Shown: positions 1 through 10,800 of the stretch, one piece after another
Position numbering within the stretch: the stretch's first letter is position 1
Layout: each line of letters opens with the position of its first letter
Assembly (NCBI GenBank): GCA_902780135.1
Contig: CACZEK010000008.1
Location: 39,554-103,553 of the forward strand
Length of the DNA stretch: 64,000 nucleotides
Source: an uncultured bacterium
Lineage (GTDB): Bacteria; Verrucomicrobiota; Lentisphaeria; Victivallales; UBA1829
Direction of reading: 5' to 3'
Position numbers and translations under genes: made by a program
Notes under the pieces: generated by a model
Seen by the model: only the letters and a program-made list of their open reading frames with translations
Told to the model about the DNA's origin: nothing
Database searches by the model: none

Positions 1-1196
<1,196 letters not shown>

Positions 1197-1475
1197 ACAG
1201 CGGAAACGGGCAAAAAGCAAGCGCGGGGGGAAAGAAAGCGCGGGAAAACGCTCCTTTTTGCAGGAAAAACGCCCGGGCGGACGGCGGGAAACGGTGCGGC
1301 TCCGGCGGCATCATGCGGCTTTTTTGCAGAGGGTTCCTATTTCTATATCGCGCACGCGAGGCGGGAAAAAACTCTTTTGTTTTTTTGCGGTCCGGCACAA
1401 TAAAGGCGCAGGGGGAAGCGTTAATTGATTGAGAAACGAAATGAAACAAAACGCCTGAAACAAGGAGACACTGCT

Positions 1476-1919
1476 ATGAACAACACGAACTTTTCCAATA
1501 CGCAAAAGAACGGTGCGAGACTGAATTCCACGACCATGATCGTCCTGGTCGTCGCCATGCTCCCGGTCCTGCTTTTCGCCCTCACCAAGATCATGCCGCC
1601 CGTGAACACGGCGACGGAAAAGACCGCCACCGTCAGCGAGGCCGAAGCGAAGCGCGTCAGCGCCGCGGAACGCCGCGCCCAGCGCGCCGAAGCCCGCAAG
1701 GCGAAGAAGGCGGAGAAAGCCGCGACGGCTTCCGTGCAGCACGGCATGGCCCCCGATCCGGGCATGGCGGCGTTCCCCCAGCCGATGGATTTCGGCGGCG
1801 GCTTCGGCCCCGGCATGGGCGGGTTTGACAACGGCATGGCGATGGCGCCCGGCATGGGCGGTTTCGGCGGCCCCGGCATGGGCGGCTTCGGCGGCGGCTT
1901 CGGCCCCGGCATGTTCTGA
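1476..1919 (+). CDS. Small membrane protein with Gly/Phe/Met-rich C-terminal tail
   Basis: A protein of 147 residues. The start at 1476 is chosen because AAGGAG precedes it by 8 bases; a longer frame from a TTG at 1425 lacks a ribosome-binding site. Residues ~19-42 (TTMIVLVVAMLPVLLFALTKI) form one transmembrane helix. Residues ~45-85 are an Ala/Arg/Lys/Glu-rich, probably helical segment. The last ~45 residues are low-complexity repeats of the GFGPGMGGF type. I do not recognise a family. The tail resembles adhesive or phase-separating Gly-rich sequences, but no function is claimed. It is followed directly by a strong terminator, so it is probably monocistronic. Confidence 0.7.
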   Translation: MNNTNFSNTQKNGARLNSTTMIVLVVAMLPVLLFALTKIMPPVNTATEKTATVSEAEAKRVSAAERRAQRAEARKAKKAEKAATASVQHGMAPDPGMAAFPQPMDFGGGFGPGMGGFDNGMAMAPGMGGFGGPGMGGFGGGFGPGMF

Positions 1920-1941
1920 GCCTCCCCGACAGACAAGACTT

Positions 1942-1976
1942 AAAAGACCGGCCCCACGCGGAGCCGGTCTTTTTTT
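1942..1976 (+). terminator. Rho-independent terminator after the Gly-rich membrane protein
   Basis: AAAAGACCGGC and GCCGGTCTTTT form an 11-bp stem with a 10-base loop, followed by a T run. It begins 22 bases after the stop codon. Confidence 0.9.
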
Positions 1977-2169
1977 GTGTCCGTTTCCCTTCTTGATGAA
2001 CGGGTTGCGTTTATTGCCGCCAGGCGGATCGGAGAAATCAAATGCCGGCTGGGAACACGGAGGACAAGCCGGGGGACAAGGGAGAGAGAACAGCCTGTTT
2101 TCGGGTGTCCGTTTGCCGTGCATCAGGCGAACAAAGAAACGCCCCGGAGCGCGAAATACGGACCGGGGC

Positions 2170-2240
2170 GCACCGCAAGCGGTGCTGTTATTGTGCCCGA
2201 GCGTAGCCGGGCACAACCGCAGTGGAGGCCTTGCCTCCCC
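2170..2240. other. Cluster of three hairpins between the Gly-rich protein and amtB
   Basis: GCACCGC-AA-GCGGTGC (2170-2185), TTGTGCCCG-N8-CGGGCACAA (2191-2216) and a GGAGGC/GCCTCC hairpin directly beside the amtB stop lie one after another. The genes on both sides read into this region, so the hairpins probably end amtB transcription, although no long T run follows on the minus strand. The rest of 1977-2169 shows nothing convincing. Confidence 0.5.
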
Positions 2241-3644
2241 TTACATGTTGACGAAGAACTGGAATCCGGGATAGGCTTCGCCGCCGTGTTCGCAGAGGTC
2301 GAGGCCGCGGAGTTCCTCCTCCTCGCTGACGCGGATGCCGGCGATTTTCTTCAGCGCGAAGAAGATCGCGAAGGAGGACGCGAAGGACACGAGGCCGACG
2401 ACCGCCGCGCCGACGAGCTGCACCTTGAACGTGTATTCCGGGACGACGGAGAAGATGCCGACCGCGAGCGTGCCCCAGACGCCGTTCACGAGGTGGACGG
2501 AGAGCGCGCCGACGGGGTCGTCGAGGTGGAGCCGGTCGAACATGACGACCGCGGGGACCACGATGACGCCGGCGATGAGTCCGATCACGACCGCGGAGCC
2601 CACGCTCACGCAGTCCGCGCCGGCGGTGATGCCGACGAGCCCGGCGAGGCAGCCGTTCATGGTCATGGAGAGGTCGGGGTGGTGGAGCATGAATCTGCTC
2701 GTCAGCATGCTGGAGACGACAGCCGCGCTGGCGGCGATCATGGTGTTCACGAGCACGAGGCTGACCTTCTGCGGATCGGCGTTCAGGGCGGACGCGCCGT
2801 TGAACCCGAACCAGCCGAGCCAGAGCAGGAAGACGCCGATGGTCACGAGCGGCATGTTGTGGCCCATGATGGGCATGACCTTGCCGTCGACGTACTTGCC
2901 GATGCGCGGTCCGAGCAGGATCACGCCGGAGAGCGCGGCCCAGCCGCCGACGCTGTGGACGAACGTGGAGCCGGCGAAGTCGTGGAAGTGCATGGCGTCC
3001 AGCCAGCCGCCGCCCCAGCCCCAGGAGCCGACGATCGGGTACACGACCGACACGTAGACGGCGGTGAAGATCAGGTAGCTGCTCAGCTTCACGCGTTCGG
3101 CGACCGCGCCGGACACGATCGTAGCGGCCGTCGCGGCGAACATCCCCTGGAAGAAGAAGTCGGTCCAGTACGTGAACTCGCCGTTGTGGTACGCGATGGG
3201 ATCGCCCGCGGGCAGATGCAGGCCGAATCCGGCGAACCCGAACCAGTTTTCCCAGATCCAGTGCACGCCGGGATACATGAGGGCGAACCCGCAGACGGCG
3301 TAGGAGAGGAACCCGATCGCCGGGGTCATGGTGTTCTTGAAGAGGATATTGTTGCAGTTTTTCGCGCGGGCGAGGCCCGACTCCACGCAGGCGAATCCGA
3401 GGTGCATCAGGAAGACGAGCATGCCGCCCGCCATCACCCATAGGTTGTTCACAGCGAACATCGCGAGATCGGCGGTCGAGGGCGCGGCGGCGGCCGCAAT
3501 GACTTCGGCGATTTCCGTGACGGCGGCGCCGGACGCTTCGACCGTCTGGACGGCGGCGGCGATTTCGGCGGCCTGTTCTTCCGCGCCGGAAGCGATCCCG
3601 GCGCACATCAGCCCCAGCAGGGCGGCGGAGAGTATTTTATTCAT
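2241..3644 (-). CDS. amtB: AmtB ammonium transporter with N-terminal signal/extension
   Basis: A protein of 467 residues. The start at 3644 has AAAGGA 8 bases upstream; an upstream in-frame ATG lacks this. Residues 1-20 look like a signal peptide. A ~40-residue Ala/Glu/Val-rich stretch follows, longer than in typical AmtB. The Amt core starts near residue 60 (NNLWVMAGGMLVFLMHLGFACVESG). It keeps the ammonium-site Asp and first pore His in FHDFAGSTFVHSVGG and the second pore His in SVHLVNGVWGT. The protein carries ammonium (as NH3 or NH4+) through the inner membrane as a trimer gated by PII. It lies 31 bp behind glnK in the usual glnK-amtB pair, under a sigma-54 promoter. Confidence 0.97.
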   Translation of the reverse strand: MNKILSAALLGLMCAGIASGAEEQAAEIAAAVQTVEASGAAVTEIAEVIAAAAAPSTADLAMFAVNNLWVMAGGMLVFLMHLGFACVESGLARAKNCNNILFKNTMTPAIGFLSYAVCGFALMYPGVHWIWENWFGFAGFGLHLPAGDPIAYHNGEFTYWTDFFFQGMFAATAATIVSGAVAERVKLSSYLIFTAVYVSVVYPIVGSWGWGGGWLDAMHFHDFAGSTFVHSVGGWAALSGVILLGPRIGKYVDGKVMPIMGHNMPLVTIGVFLLWLGWFGFNGASALNADPQKVSLVLVNTMIAASAAVVSSMLTSRFMLHHPDLSMTMNGCLAGLVGITAGADCVSVGSAVVIGLIAGVIVVPAVVMFDRLHLDDPVGALSVHLVNGVWGTLAVGIFSVVPEYTFKVQLVGAAVVGLVSFASSFAIFFALKKIAGIRVSEEEELRGLDLCEHGGEAYPGFQFFVNM

Positions 3645-3675
3645 GGCAGGATTCCTTTCTGTTGGGTTCAAAATG

Positions 3676-4017
3676 TCAGCCGATCGCCTCGGAGCCGCGT
3701 TCGCCCGTGCGAATGCGGATGCACTCGTCCATGGGGAGCACGAAGATCTTGCCGTCGCCGATGTGCCCGGTGCGCGCGCCTTCGCAAATGCCTTCGATGG
3801 TCGTCTCGACGAACTCGTCGTTGACCGCGATCGCGAGGCGGACCTTCTTCAGCAGGTTGACTTCCTGAAGCGCGCCGCGCCACATGTGGACGTATCCGCG
3901 CTGCTGGCCGCAGCCCAGCGCGTTCGTGACGGAGATTTTGAAGATGCTGCGGGCGTAAAGCGCCTGCTTGACGGGATTCAGCCGGTCGGGCTGGATGTAC
4001 GCGATGATGAGTTTCAT
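3676..4017 (-). CDS. glnK: PII nitrogen regulatory protein, T-loop lacking both tyrosines
   Basis: A protein of 113 residues. The start at 4017 is set by AAGGAG upstream; longer in-frame starts lack one. It has the PII fold signatures [25 protein letters not shown] and CIRIRTGE. The protein senses 2-oxoglutarate and ATP/ADP and plugs AmtB. The T-loop reads [19 protein letters not shown] where E. coli GlnB has GHTELYRGAEYMVDFLPKV, so Tyr46 is Trp and the uridylylated Tyr51 is Gln. Canonical uridylylation is therefore impossible, and regulation must rest on ligand binding or another modification. It is the first gene of glnK-amtB. Confidence 0.95.
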   Translation of the reverse strand: MKLIIAYIQPDRLNPVKQALYARSIFKISVTNALGCGQQRGYVHMWRGALQEVNLLKKVRLAIAVNDEFVETTIEGICEGARTGHIGDGKIFVLPMDECIRIRTGERGSEAIG

Positions 4018-4059
4018 GTAACGTGTCTCCTTGGTGGTTGCGAAGTGACGCCGTGCATG

Positions 4060-4077
4060 AAGCACATCCCGTGCCAA
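4060..4077 (-). promoter_or_regulatory. Sigma-54 promoter of glnK-amtB
   Basis: On the minus strand, TTGGCACGGGATGTGCTT matches the sigma-54 -24/-12 consensus TGGCAC-N5-TTGCW with correct GG-to-GC spacing. The predicted start, near 4050, gives a ~33-base leader before glnK. The same element precedes gltB with one difference. Confidence 0.88.
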
Positions 4078-4121
4078 ACTTTTTTTCAGGCGGAAAAACG
4101 GGGCGGGACGGCGGAAACGTT

Positions 4122-4155
4122 TTACAGAAACTGGCAACCTGACAACAGAATGTAA
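4122..4155. promoter_or_regulatory. Probable activator-binding half-sites upstream of glnK
   Basis: TTACA-GAAAC-TGGCA (4122-4136) and, on the opposite strand, TTACA-TTCTG-TTGTC (4155-4141) are degenerate forms of the perfect TTACA-N5-TGTAA sites found before gltB. Together they give an outer inverted repeat GTTTTACA...TGTAAAAC. They are centred about 79 and 98 bases upstream of the predicted glnK start, a normal place for a sigma-54 enhancer. Confidence 0.6.
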
Positions 4156-4186
4156 AACATCATATCGGCAGAAAAGCGTTTTGACG

Positions 4187-4215
4187 TTGAAAAAACAGCC
4201 GGGGTGTAGTACATT
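4187..4215 (+). promoter_or_regulatory. Sigma-70-type promoter of the GyrI-like gene
   Basis: TTGAAA (4187-4192), a 17-base spacer and TACATT (4210-4215) lie 58 bases before the GyrI-like start. They are back to back with the glnK control region. Confidence 0.5.
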
Positions 4216-4272
4216 ATTGCTGACGTAAAGATACAAACTTTTTTATCCTGCCGCAAAAGGAGAAAACCGCAC

Positions 4273-4794
4273 ATGGGACCGCAGCCAGTCATCACGCATC
4301 ATGGGGAATTCACCGTCATCGGATTCTCCATCGTCATCAGGAACGAGGAGGGATACAGGAAGTGTCCGGAATTCTGGAACGACTACGCACAGCGTTATGC
4401 GCGCCTCTTTCAGACAATGAAGCCGGAGACGCCGGAAGAACAGGCGGTTTTCGAGAATAAGATCGGCGAGTACGCCGTCTGCCGCTGCCTGAAAAGCGAG
4501 GGACAGGACGGGGCGTTCGAATATATGATCTGCGGCGAATACCGCGGCGGCGCCGTCCCAGAGGGCATGAAGCTCCTGACGCTCCCCGCGTCCGACTGGG
4601 CGGAATTCCGCTGCAAGGGCGCGCTGCCGAAATCGCTGCAGGACCTTTACACAGCCGCCTACGGGAGCTGGCTGAAAGACCACCCGGAGTATCAGGCTCT
4701 CGGCATCGACATCGAGGCTTACGCCCCCGGCAATCCCGCCGCCCCGGACTACGAATGCGCCCTCATCATCCCCGTGAAGAAAGCGGTGGAATAA
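4273..4794 (+). CDS. GyrI-like / AraC effector-binding domain protein
   Basis: A protein of 173 residues with an AAAGGAG ribosome-binding site just upstream. The pattern (GFSIVIRNEEGYRKCPEFWNDYAQRY, later GMKLLTLPASDWAEFRCKGALPKSLQDLY and YGSWLKDHPEYQ, ending in DYECALIIPVKK) fits the stand-alone GyrI-like / YdeE effector-binding family. That family is related to the ligand-binding half of BmrR and Rob regulators. There is no DNA-binding domain, so it probably binds a small hydrophobic molecule or a protein partner. It is transcribed away from glnK, and its link with nitrogen control is only positional. Confidence 0.75.
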   Translation: MGPQPVITHHGEFTVIGFSIVIRNEEGYRKCPEFWNDYAQRYARLFQTMKPETPEEQAVFENKIGEYAVCRCLKSEGQDGAFEYMICGEYRGGAVPEGMKLLTLPASDWAEFRCKGALPKSLQDLYTAAYGSWLKDHPEYQALGIDIEAYAPGNPAAPDYECALIIPVKKAVE

Positions 4795-4861
4795 AACTCG
4801 AAATGAAATAATCCGGCATGTGTTCCGGACAGGCAAAGAAAGATGAACCGGAAGATTTTAC

Positions 4862-6391
4862 TCAGGACTCTTTTTTGAGGCCGAGGCGGTTCATGCGGTA
4901 GTTCATCATGCGGGGGGAGAGGCCGAGCTTGCGGCCGGCGGCGGAGAGGTTGCCGTCGTTCTTGCGGATGGCGTCCTGCAGGATCTCGCGTTCGTAGTTG
5001 GCGAGCAGGACTTCGAGCGTGGAGGAGTCGTCGCCGAGGTTGAGCCCGCCGGGCGTCGCGGCGGAATTCCGCACCGCCTGGAGCGAGGGCGGGAGGTTGT
5101 GACCGTGGACGCAGTCGTCGGTGGCGGTGAGGACGGCGCGCTCCATGCAGTTTTCGAGCTCGCGGACGTTTCCGGGCCAGCTGTAGTTCATGAGCAGGTG
5201 GATCGCGCCGGGGGAGAGCTTCCGGATCGCCTTGTTGTACTTCACGTTCAGGTTTTCGATGAAATACTCGGCGAGCAGGATGATGTCGCTCTTTCGCTGT
5301 GCGAGGCTGGGCATCATGATGGGGAAGATGTTCAGGCGGTAGTAGAGGTCCTCGCGGAAGAGCTTTTTCTCCATCAGCTCCTCGAGGTTGCGGCTGGTGG
5401 CGGCGAGGAAACGCACGTTGGAATGCAGCTCCTCGTTGCTGCCGACGCGGGAGAAGGTGCGTTCCTGCAGGAATCGCAGGAGCTTGACCTGGGTCTGCAT
5501 GGTCAGGTCGCCGATCTCGTCGAGGAAGAGCGTGCCGCCGTCGGCGGCCTCTGCGCGTCCGATGCGGCGGCTGACCGCGCCGGTGAACGCGCCCTTCTCG
5601 TGTCCGAAAAGCTCGCTTTCGACGAGGTTTTCCGGGAGGGCGGCGCAGTTCAGCGTGATGAAGGGCTTGTCCTTGCGCGCGGAGAGTTCGACGATGGCGC
5701 GGGCGAGGAGCTCCTTTCCGGTGCCGCTGGCGCCACGGATGAGGACGGTGGCGTCGGACGGCGCGACCTGTCGGAGCTGTTCGTAGACGAGCTGCATCTC
5801 GCGGCAGTTTCCGATCATCTTGCCGGGCGCCTTCTGGAGCATGCTGCGGAGCTTGCGGTTTTCCTCGAGGAGGGATTCGCGTTCGTCGTGGATCTCCACG
5901 CAGGCGGCCGCGGCGTCGGCGGTGATGTTCGCGATGATCTCCAGGAAGGCGACGTCGCTGTCGAGGTCGGTGTCCGGCAGGACGGGACGGTCGATGGAGA
6001 GCGTGCCGATCACGTTTTCATGGTGGATCAGCGGGACGCAGATGAAGGCGACCTGTTCGGTGTAATGGCGCGCGCCGGTGCGGTTCAGGAACCGGCTGTC
6101 GCTGCGGAGGTCGGGGATCACATGGCTCTGCCCGGTCTCGGCGACGTGCCCGGTGATGCCCTCGCCGATGCGGTAGTGTCCGAGCTTCTTTTCGGTTTCC
6201 GCGAGTCCGCAGGAGACCTCGATCTTCAGGGTGTCGCCGTAAAGAAGGGCGAACGTGCCCCGGATCATGCCCATGTCGCTTTCGAGGATGGAGAGGACGC
6301 TTTCGAGGAGCGCCTGCACATCGCGTTCACGGGTGATGACCGAGCTGACCTTCTGGATGACGAGGAGTTGCGGACTGGCGATATTTTTCAT
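4862..6391 (-). CDS. Sigma-54-dependent enhancer-binding activator, GAF-AAA+-Fis (NifA-type layout)
   Basis: A protein of 509 residues. Residues ~20-165 form a GAF sensor (GEGITGHVAETGQSHVI). Residues ~192-425 form the AAA+ domain with Walker A GASGTGKE, the sigma-54 contact loop ESELFGHEKGAFTGA, Walker B GGTLFLDEIGD and the arginine-finger region REDLYYRLNIFP. The C-terminus (~465-505) is a Fis-type helix-turn-helix (AAGRKLGLSPRMMNYRMNRLGL). It drives open-complex formation by sigma-54 RNA polymerase. It lacks an NtrC receiver domain, so its input is a GAF ligand or PII. It lies 66 bp after gltD and probably shares the gltB promoter, giving autoregulation. Confidence 0.95.
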   Translation of the reverse strand: MKNIASPQLLVIQKVSSVITRERDVQALLESVLSILESDMGMIRGTFALLYGDTLKIEVSCGLAETEKKLGHYRIGEGITGHVAETGQSHVIPDLRSDSRFLNRTGARHYTEQVAFICVPLIHHENVIGTLSIDRPVLPDTDLDSDVAFLEIIANITADAAAACVEIHDERESLLEENRKLRSMLQKAPGKMIGNCREMQLVYEQLRQVAPSDATVLIRGASGTGKELLARAIVELSARKDKPFITLNCAALPENLVESELFGHEKGAFTGAVSRRIGRAEAADGGTLFLDEIGDLTMQTQVKLLRFLQERTFSRVGSNEELHSNVRFLAATSRNLEELMEKKLFREDLYYRLNIFPIMMPSLAQRKSDIILLAEYFIENLNVKYNKAIRKLSPGAIHLLMNYSWPGNVRELENCMERAVLTATDDCVHGHNLPPSLQAVRNSAATPGGLNLGDDSSTLEVLLANYEREILQDAIRKNDGNLSAAGRKLGLSPRMMNYRMNRLGLKKES

Positions 6392-6457
6392 GATGAAATA
6401 ATATACATGATTGGTCGTGTATTATCAAGTCGAAAAACGAATGAGTTTTCCAATTAT

Positions 6458-7837
6458 TTACGCCAAATCGCGGACGATCTCCCGGACGGTCTTCTTCGCG
6501 TCCGCCATGGCTCGGACCACGAGGGAAGCGCCGGTGGTGCAGTCGCCGACGGCGTAAATGCGGCGTTCCGGGTCGGGGACGATGCCGTTTCGGGGGGTCA
6601 TTTTGAGCTTGAGATCGGCGGCGGGACCTTCGGGATCGGCTCCGGTGAACCCCATGGCGAGCAGGATCAGGTCGGCTTCGATGACGCGCGTGGAGTTTTC
6701 GACGGGGACGGGCTTCAGCGGGCGGCCTTCGGGCGAGGTCTCCCACTTGACGGAATGGACTTCGACTCCGGTCAGGACGCCGTTTTCGCCGAGGAAACGG
6801 TCGCTCGCCACGTTCCATTCGCGCTCGCAGCCCTCCTTGTGGCTGGAGCTGGTGCGGAGCATCCACGGCCAGGCGGGCCACGGGGTGGACTCGGAACGCG
6901 TTTCGGGGGGCATGGGCATAATCTCGACCTGCTTCACGCTCGCCGCGCCCTGGCGGATCGCGGTGCCGGCGCAGTCGCTGCCGGTGTCGCCGCCGCCGAT
7001 GATGAGCACGCGCTTGCCCTTCGCGCTGACGGGAAGCGTGCGGAGCTCGCCGTCGTTCACGCGGTTCTGCCCCTGCAGGAATTCGAGCGCGAAGTGGACG
7101 CCGTCGAGGTCGCGGCCGGGGATGTTCAGGTCGCGGGCGCACGCGGTGCCGATCGCGAGCACGACCGCGTCGTAGTTCCGCAGGAGATACTGCCCGGCGA
7201 CGTCGAGGCCGATGCGGCAGTCTGTCAGAAATTCGATCCCCGCCTGGCGCATGAGGGCGATGCGGCGGTCGATGACGCTTTTGTCGAGCTTGAAATCGGG
7301 GATGCCGTAGCGGAGGAGTCCGCCGGGCTTGTGGTTCGCCTCGAAGACCGTGACGTTGAATCCGGCGCGGTTCAGCGCCTCGGCGGCGAACAGGCCGGAC
7401 GGGCCGCTGCCGACGACGGCGACGCTCTTGCCGTTGCGGACCGCGGGGACGACCGGCTTCACCCAGCCGTTTTCAAAGGCGGTCTCGACGATGACTTTTT
7501 CGCACTGGCGCACCATCACGGGGTCGTCGTTGACGCCGCTGCAGCACGCGCCCTCGCACAGGGCGGGGCAGATGCGGCAGGTGAACTCCGGGAAGAAACT
7601 GGTCTCGGAGAGGATGCGCCACGCGGCCAGCCAGTCGCCGGACGCGGCGGCGCTGTTGAAGTCGGGGATGACGTTTCCGAGCGGGCAGCCCGCGCCGTGG
7701 CAGAAGGGTACGCCGCAGTTGTGGCAGCGGAGCATCTGCTCGCGGATCTGTTCGGGTGCGAGACGGATTTCGACTTCGTTGAAATCGCGGACGCGTTCGT
7801 CCGCGGGGCGGTAGATATCGTGAATGCGTTCGATCAT
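6458..7837 (-). CDS. gltD: Glutamate synthase (NADPH) small subunit
   Basis: A protein of 459 residues, the usual length. The N-terminal Fe-S segment has CHNCGVPFCHGAGCPLGN and CRICPALCEGACCSG, binding two [4Fe-4S] clusters. An FAD-binding GSGPSGLFAAEALNRAG follows, then an NAD(P)H-binding GGGDTGSDCAGTA. A late Thr/Gly motif (YAVGDCTTGASLVVRAM) closes the FAD site. It passes electrons from NAD(P)H to GltB for making two glutamates from glutamine and 2-oxoglutarate. It starts 18 bp after the gltB stop, in one operon. Confidence 0.97.
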   Translation of the reverse strand: MIERIHDIYRPADERVRDFNEVEIRLAPEQIREQMLRCHNCGVPFCHGAGCPLGNVIPDFNSAAASGDWLAAWRILSETSFFPEFTCRICPALCEGACCSGVNDDPVMVRQCEKVIVETAFENGWVKPVVPAVRNGKSVAVVGSGPSGLFAAEALNRAGFNVTVFEANHKPGGLLRYGIPDFKLDKSVIDRRIALMRQAGIEFLTDCRIGLDVAGQYLLRNYDAVVLAIGTACARDLNIPGRDLDGVHFALEFLQGQNRVNDGELRTLPVSAKGKRVLIIGGGDTGSDCAGTAIRQGAASVKQVEIMPMPPETRSESTPWPAWPWMLRTSSSHKEGCEREWNVASDRFLGENGVLTGVEVHSVKWETSPEGRPLKPVPVENSTRVIEADLILLAMGFTGADPEGPAADLKLKMTPRNGIVPDPERRIYAVGDCTTGASLVVRAMADAKKTVREIVRDLA

Positions 7838-7855
7838 GGTCGGTTGGCTCCTTTC

Positions 7856-10800
7856 TCAGCGGGCGGCGCGTGCGAGCGCGCTGCGGTATTCGACGGGGAA
7901 GATGCGGACGAATTTCGGGCGGTACTGCTCCCAGTCGGAGAGCATGCGGGCGGCCTTCTTGCTGCCGGTCTCGTGGAAGTATTCCTCCAGCAGGGACTTG
8001 AGCTCGTGTTCGGCGTCGGTGCCGGACTCGATGCTTTCCAGGTCGATGCCGTCCGTGCTGCAGCTGAGGTCGAAATGGCCCTTTTCGTCGTAGATGTAGG
8101 CGAGCCCGCCGGTCATGCCGGCGGCGAAGTTCACGCCCACATGGCCGAGCACGACCACGCGTCCTCCGGTCATGTATTCGCAGCCGTGGTCGCCCACGCC
8201 CTCGGCGACGAGCGTCATGCCGCTGTTGCGGATGGCGAAGCGTTCGCCCGCGATGCCGTAGAGGAAGATCTTGCCGGAGGTGCCGCCGTAGCCGATCACG
8301 TTTCCGGCGATCACGTTGTCCTCGGCGGGATAGCCGGCGGATTCGGGCGGACGAATCACGATCTTGCCGCCGGAGAGGCCCTTGCCGACGAAGTCGTTCG
8401 CCTCGCCATCCAGGCGGAGCGTGACGCCCTTCGGCAGGAACGCGCCGAAGCTCTGTCCGGCGACGCCGGTGAGGTTGACCTGGATCGTGTCCTCGGCGAG
8501 CGTGTTTTCGCCGAACTTCTCCGCCACGATGCCGGCGAGTTCCGCGCCCGCGGTGCGGTCGGAGTTCGTGATGACGGCGGAAACGCTTTCCTTTTTGCCG
8601 TCCAGTTTCAGCTTCGGCAGGATGGCGCGGCGGTCGAAGTTTTCAAGCTTGTACGGCGCTTCGGACGCATCGAAGTGGACCGCGCCGCCCTTCACTTGTT
8701 CGAAGATCTTGCTGAAGTCGAGGCGGATGGTCTTGTAGAAGTCGACGGCGTGGTTCGTTTCGAGCAGGTCGGAGCGTCCGCACGCCTCCTCCAGCGAATG
8801 CAGACCGAGCGAGGCGAGGTGTTCGCGGACCTCCTGCGCGATGAACCGGAGGAAGTTGATGATGTATTCGGGCTTGCCCGCAAAACGCTTGCGGAGCTCG
8901 GGATCCTGCGTGGCGACGCCCATCGGACAGGTGTTGCTGTGGCACTGGCGCATCATCACGCAGCCGAGGCAGACGAGGATGGTGGTGGCGAACCCGAATT
9001 CCTCCGCGCCGAGCAGCGCGGCGATGACCACGTCGCGTCCGGTCTTCAGCTGGCCGTCCACCTGGAGTTTGATCTTGCCGCGCAGGCCGTTCAGCACGAG
9101 CGTCTGCTGGGCTTCCGCCACGCCGAGTTCCCACGGGAGTCCGGCGTGCTTGATGCTGGTGAGCGGGGACGCGCCCGTGCCGCCGTCGTGGCCGGAGACC
9201 AGGACAACGTCGGCGTGCGCCTTGGCGACGCCCGCGGCGACCGTGCCGACGCCGAGCTCGGAAACGAGCTTGACGGAGATGCGCGCCTTCGGGTTGGCGT
9301 TGCGGAGGTCGTAGATGAGCTGCGCGAGGTCCTCGATGGAGTAGATGTCGTGGTGCGGCGGCGGGGAGATGAGCGTGACGCCGGGCATGGCGTGGCGGAT
9401 CTTCGCGACGAATTCGTTGACCTTGTGGCCGGGCAGCTGGCCGCCCTCGCCGGGCTTCGCGCCCTGCGCCATCTTGATCTGAATGTCGCGGGCGTTCCGC
9501 AGATAGCTGATCGTGACGCCGAAGCGTCCGCTGGCGACCTGCTTGATGGCGGAATTGAACTCGGTGCCGAAGCGTTCGGCGTTCTCGCCGCCCTCGCCGC
9601 TGTTGCTCATCGCGCCGACCGCGTTCATTGCCTTGGCGATGCACTCGTGCGCCTCCGGGCTGAGGGAGCCGAGGCTCATCGCGCCGGAAACGAAGCGTTT
9701 CAGGATGCTTTCGACGCTTTCGACCTCGTTGACGGAGATCGCGTGCGTCTTTTTGAACTGGAAGAGGCCGCGCAGGGTGCACAGGCGGTGCGCCTGGTCG
9801 TCGATCATGCGGCTGTATTCCTTGAACTTGCCGTAGTCGCCCTTCTGCACCGCCTGGCGGAACGTGCCCAGCGACTCGGGCGTCCAAAGGTGCGCCTCGC
9901 CGTCCTTGCGGTAACGGTACTGGCCGCCGCCGGGGAGCAGCGGGGATTCGGCGCATTCGGCGGCGGAGGCGCGGAGGACGGCTTCGTGGGCGATCTCGGC
10001 GAGGCCGATGCCGCCGACGCGGCTGGCGGTGCCGGGGAGGAATTCGGCGAGGAAGTCGGGGTTCAGGCCGACCGCCTCGAACGCCTGCGCGGACCGGTAG
10101 CTGCGGAGCGTGGAGATGCCGAGCTTGGACATGATCTTCAGGAGTCCCTTGTCGACCGCGTTGATGTAGTTGCTGGCGGCGGTCACGGGATCAAGGCCGA
10201 GCGCGCCGGAATTCGCCAGCGCGGACACGGTGGCGAGCGCCAGATACGGATTGACCGCGGTCGCGCCGTAGCCCAGCAGCAGCGCGAAGTGCATCACCTC
10301 GCGCACCTCGCCGGACTGCACGATCAGGCCGGTTTCCGGACGGAGCCCGGCTTCGACCAGCGCGCGGTTCGCGGCGGAACACGAGAGCAGGCTCGGGATC
10401 GCAGCCTGCCCCTCCGGCAGGTCGCGGTCGGACAGGATCAGGATGTGTTCGCCCGCCTTCGCGGCGGCGACCGCCTGTTCCTCCAGCGATCTCAGCGCGC
10501 CGCGCAGCGCGGCCTCCCCGCCTTCCGCCGGGAATCCGCAGCTCAGGGTGCGCGAACGGTATCCCTGCACGCCGAAATTCTGAAGACGGCGGAGTTCGTC
10601 GTCGGTGAGAACGGGGCGGCGCAGTTTGATGAGGCGGGCGTGTTCGGGCGTCTCCTCGAGGATGTTGCCCCTGTTGCCGATGTAGGTCATCAGGCTCATC
10701 ACGAGCTCCTCGCGGATCGGGTCGATCGGCGGGTTCGTGACCTGCGCGAAAAGCTGTTTGAAATACTGGAAGAGCAGCTGGGGGCGTTCGGAGAGCACGG

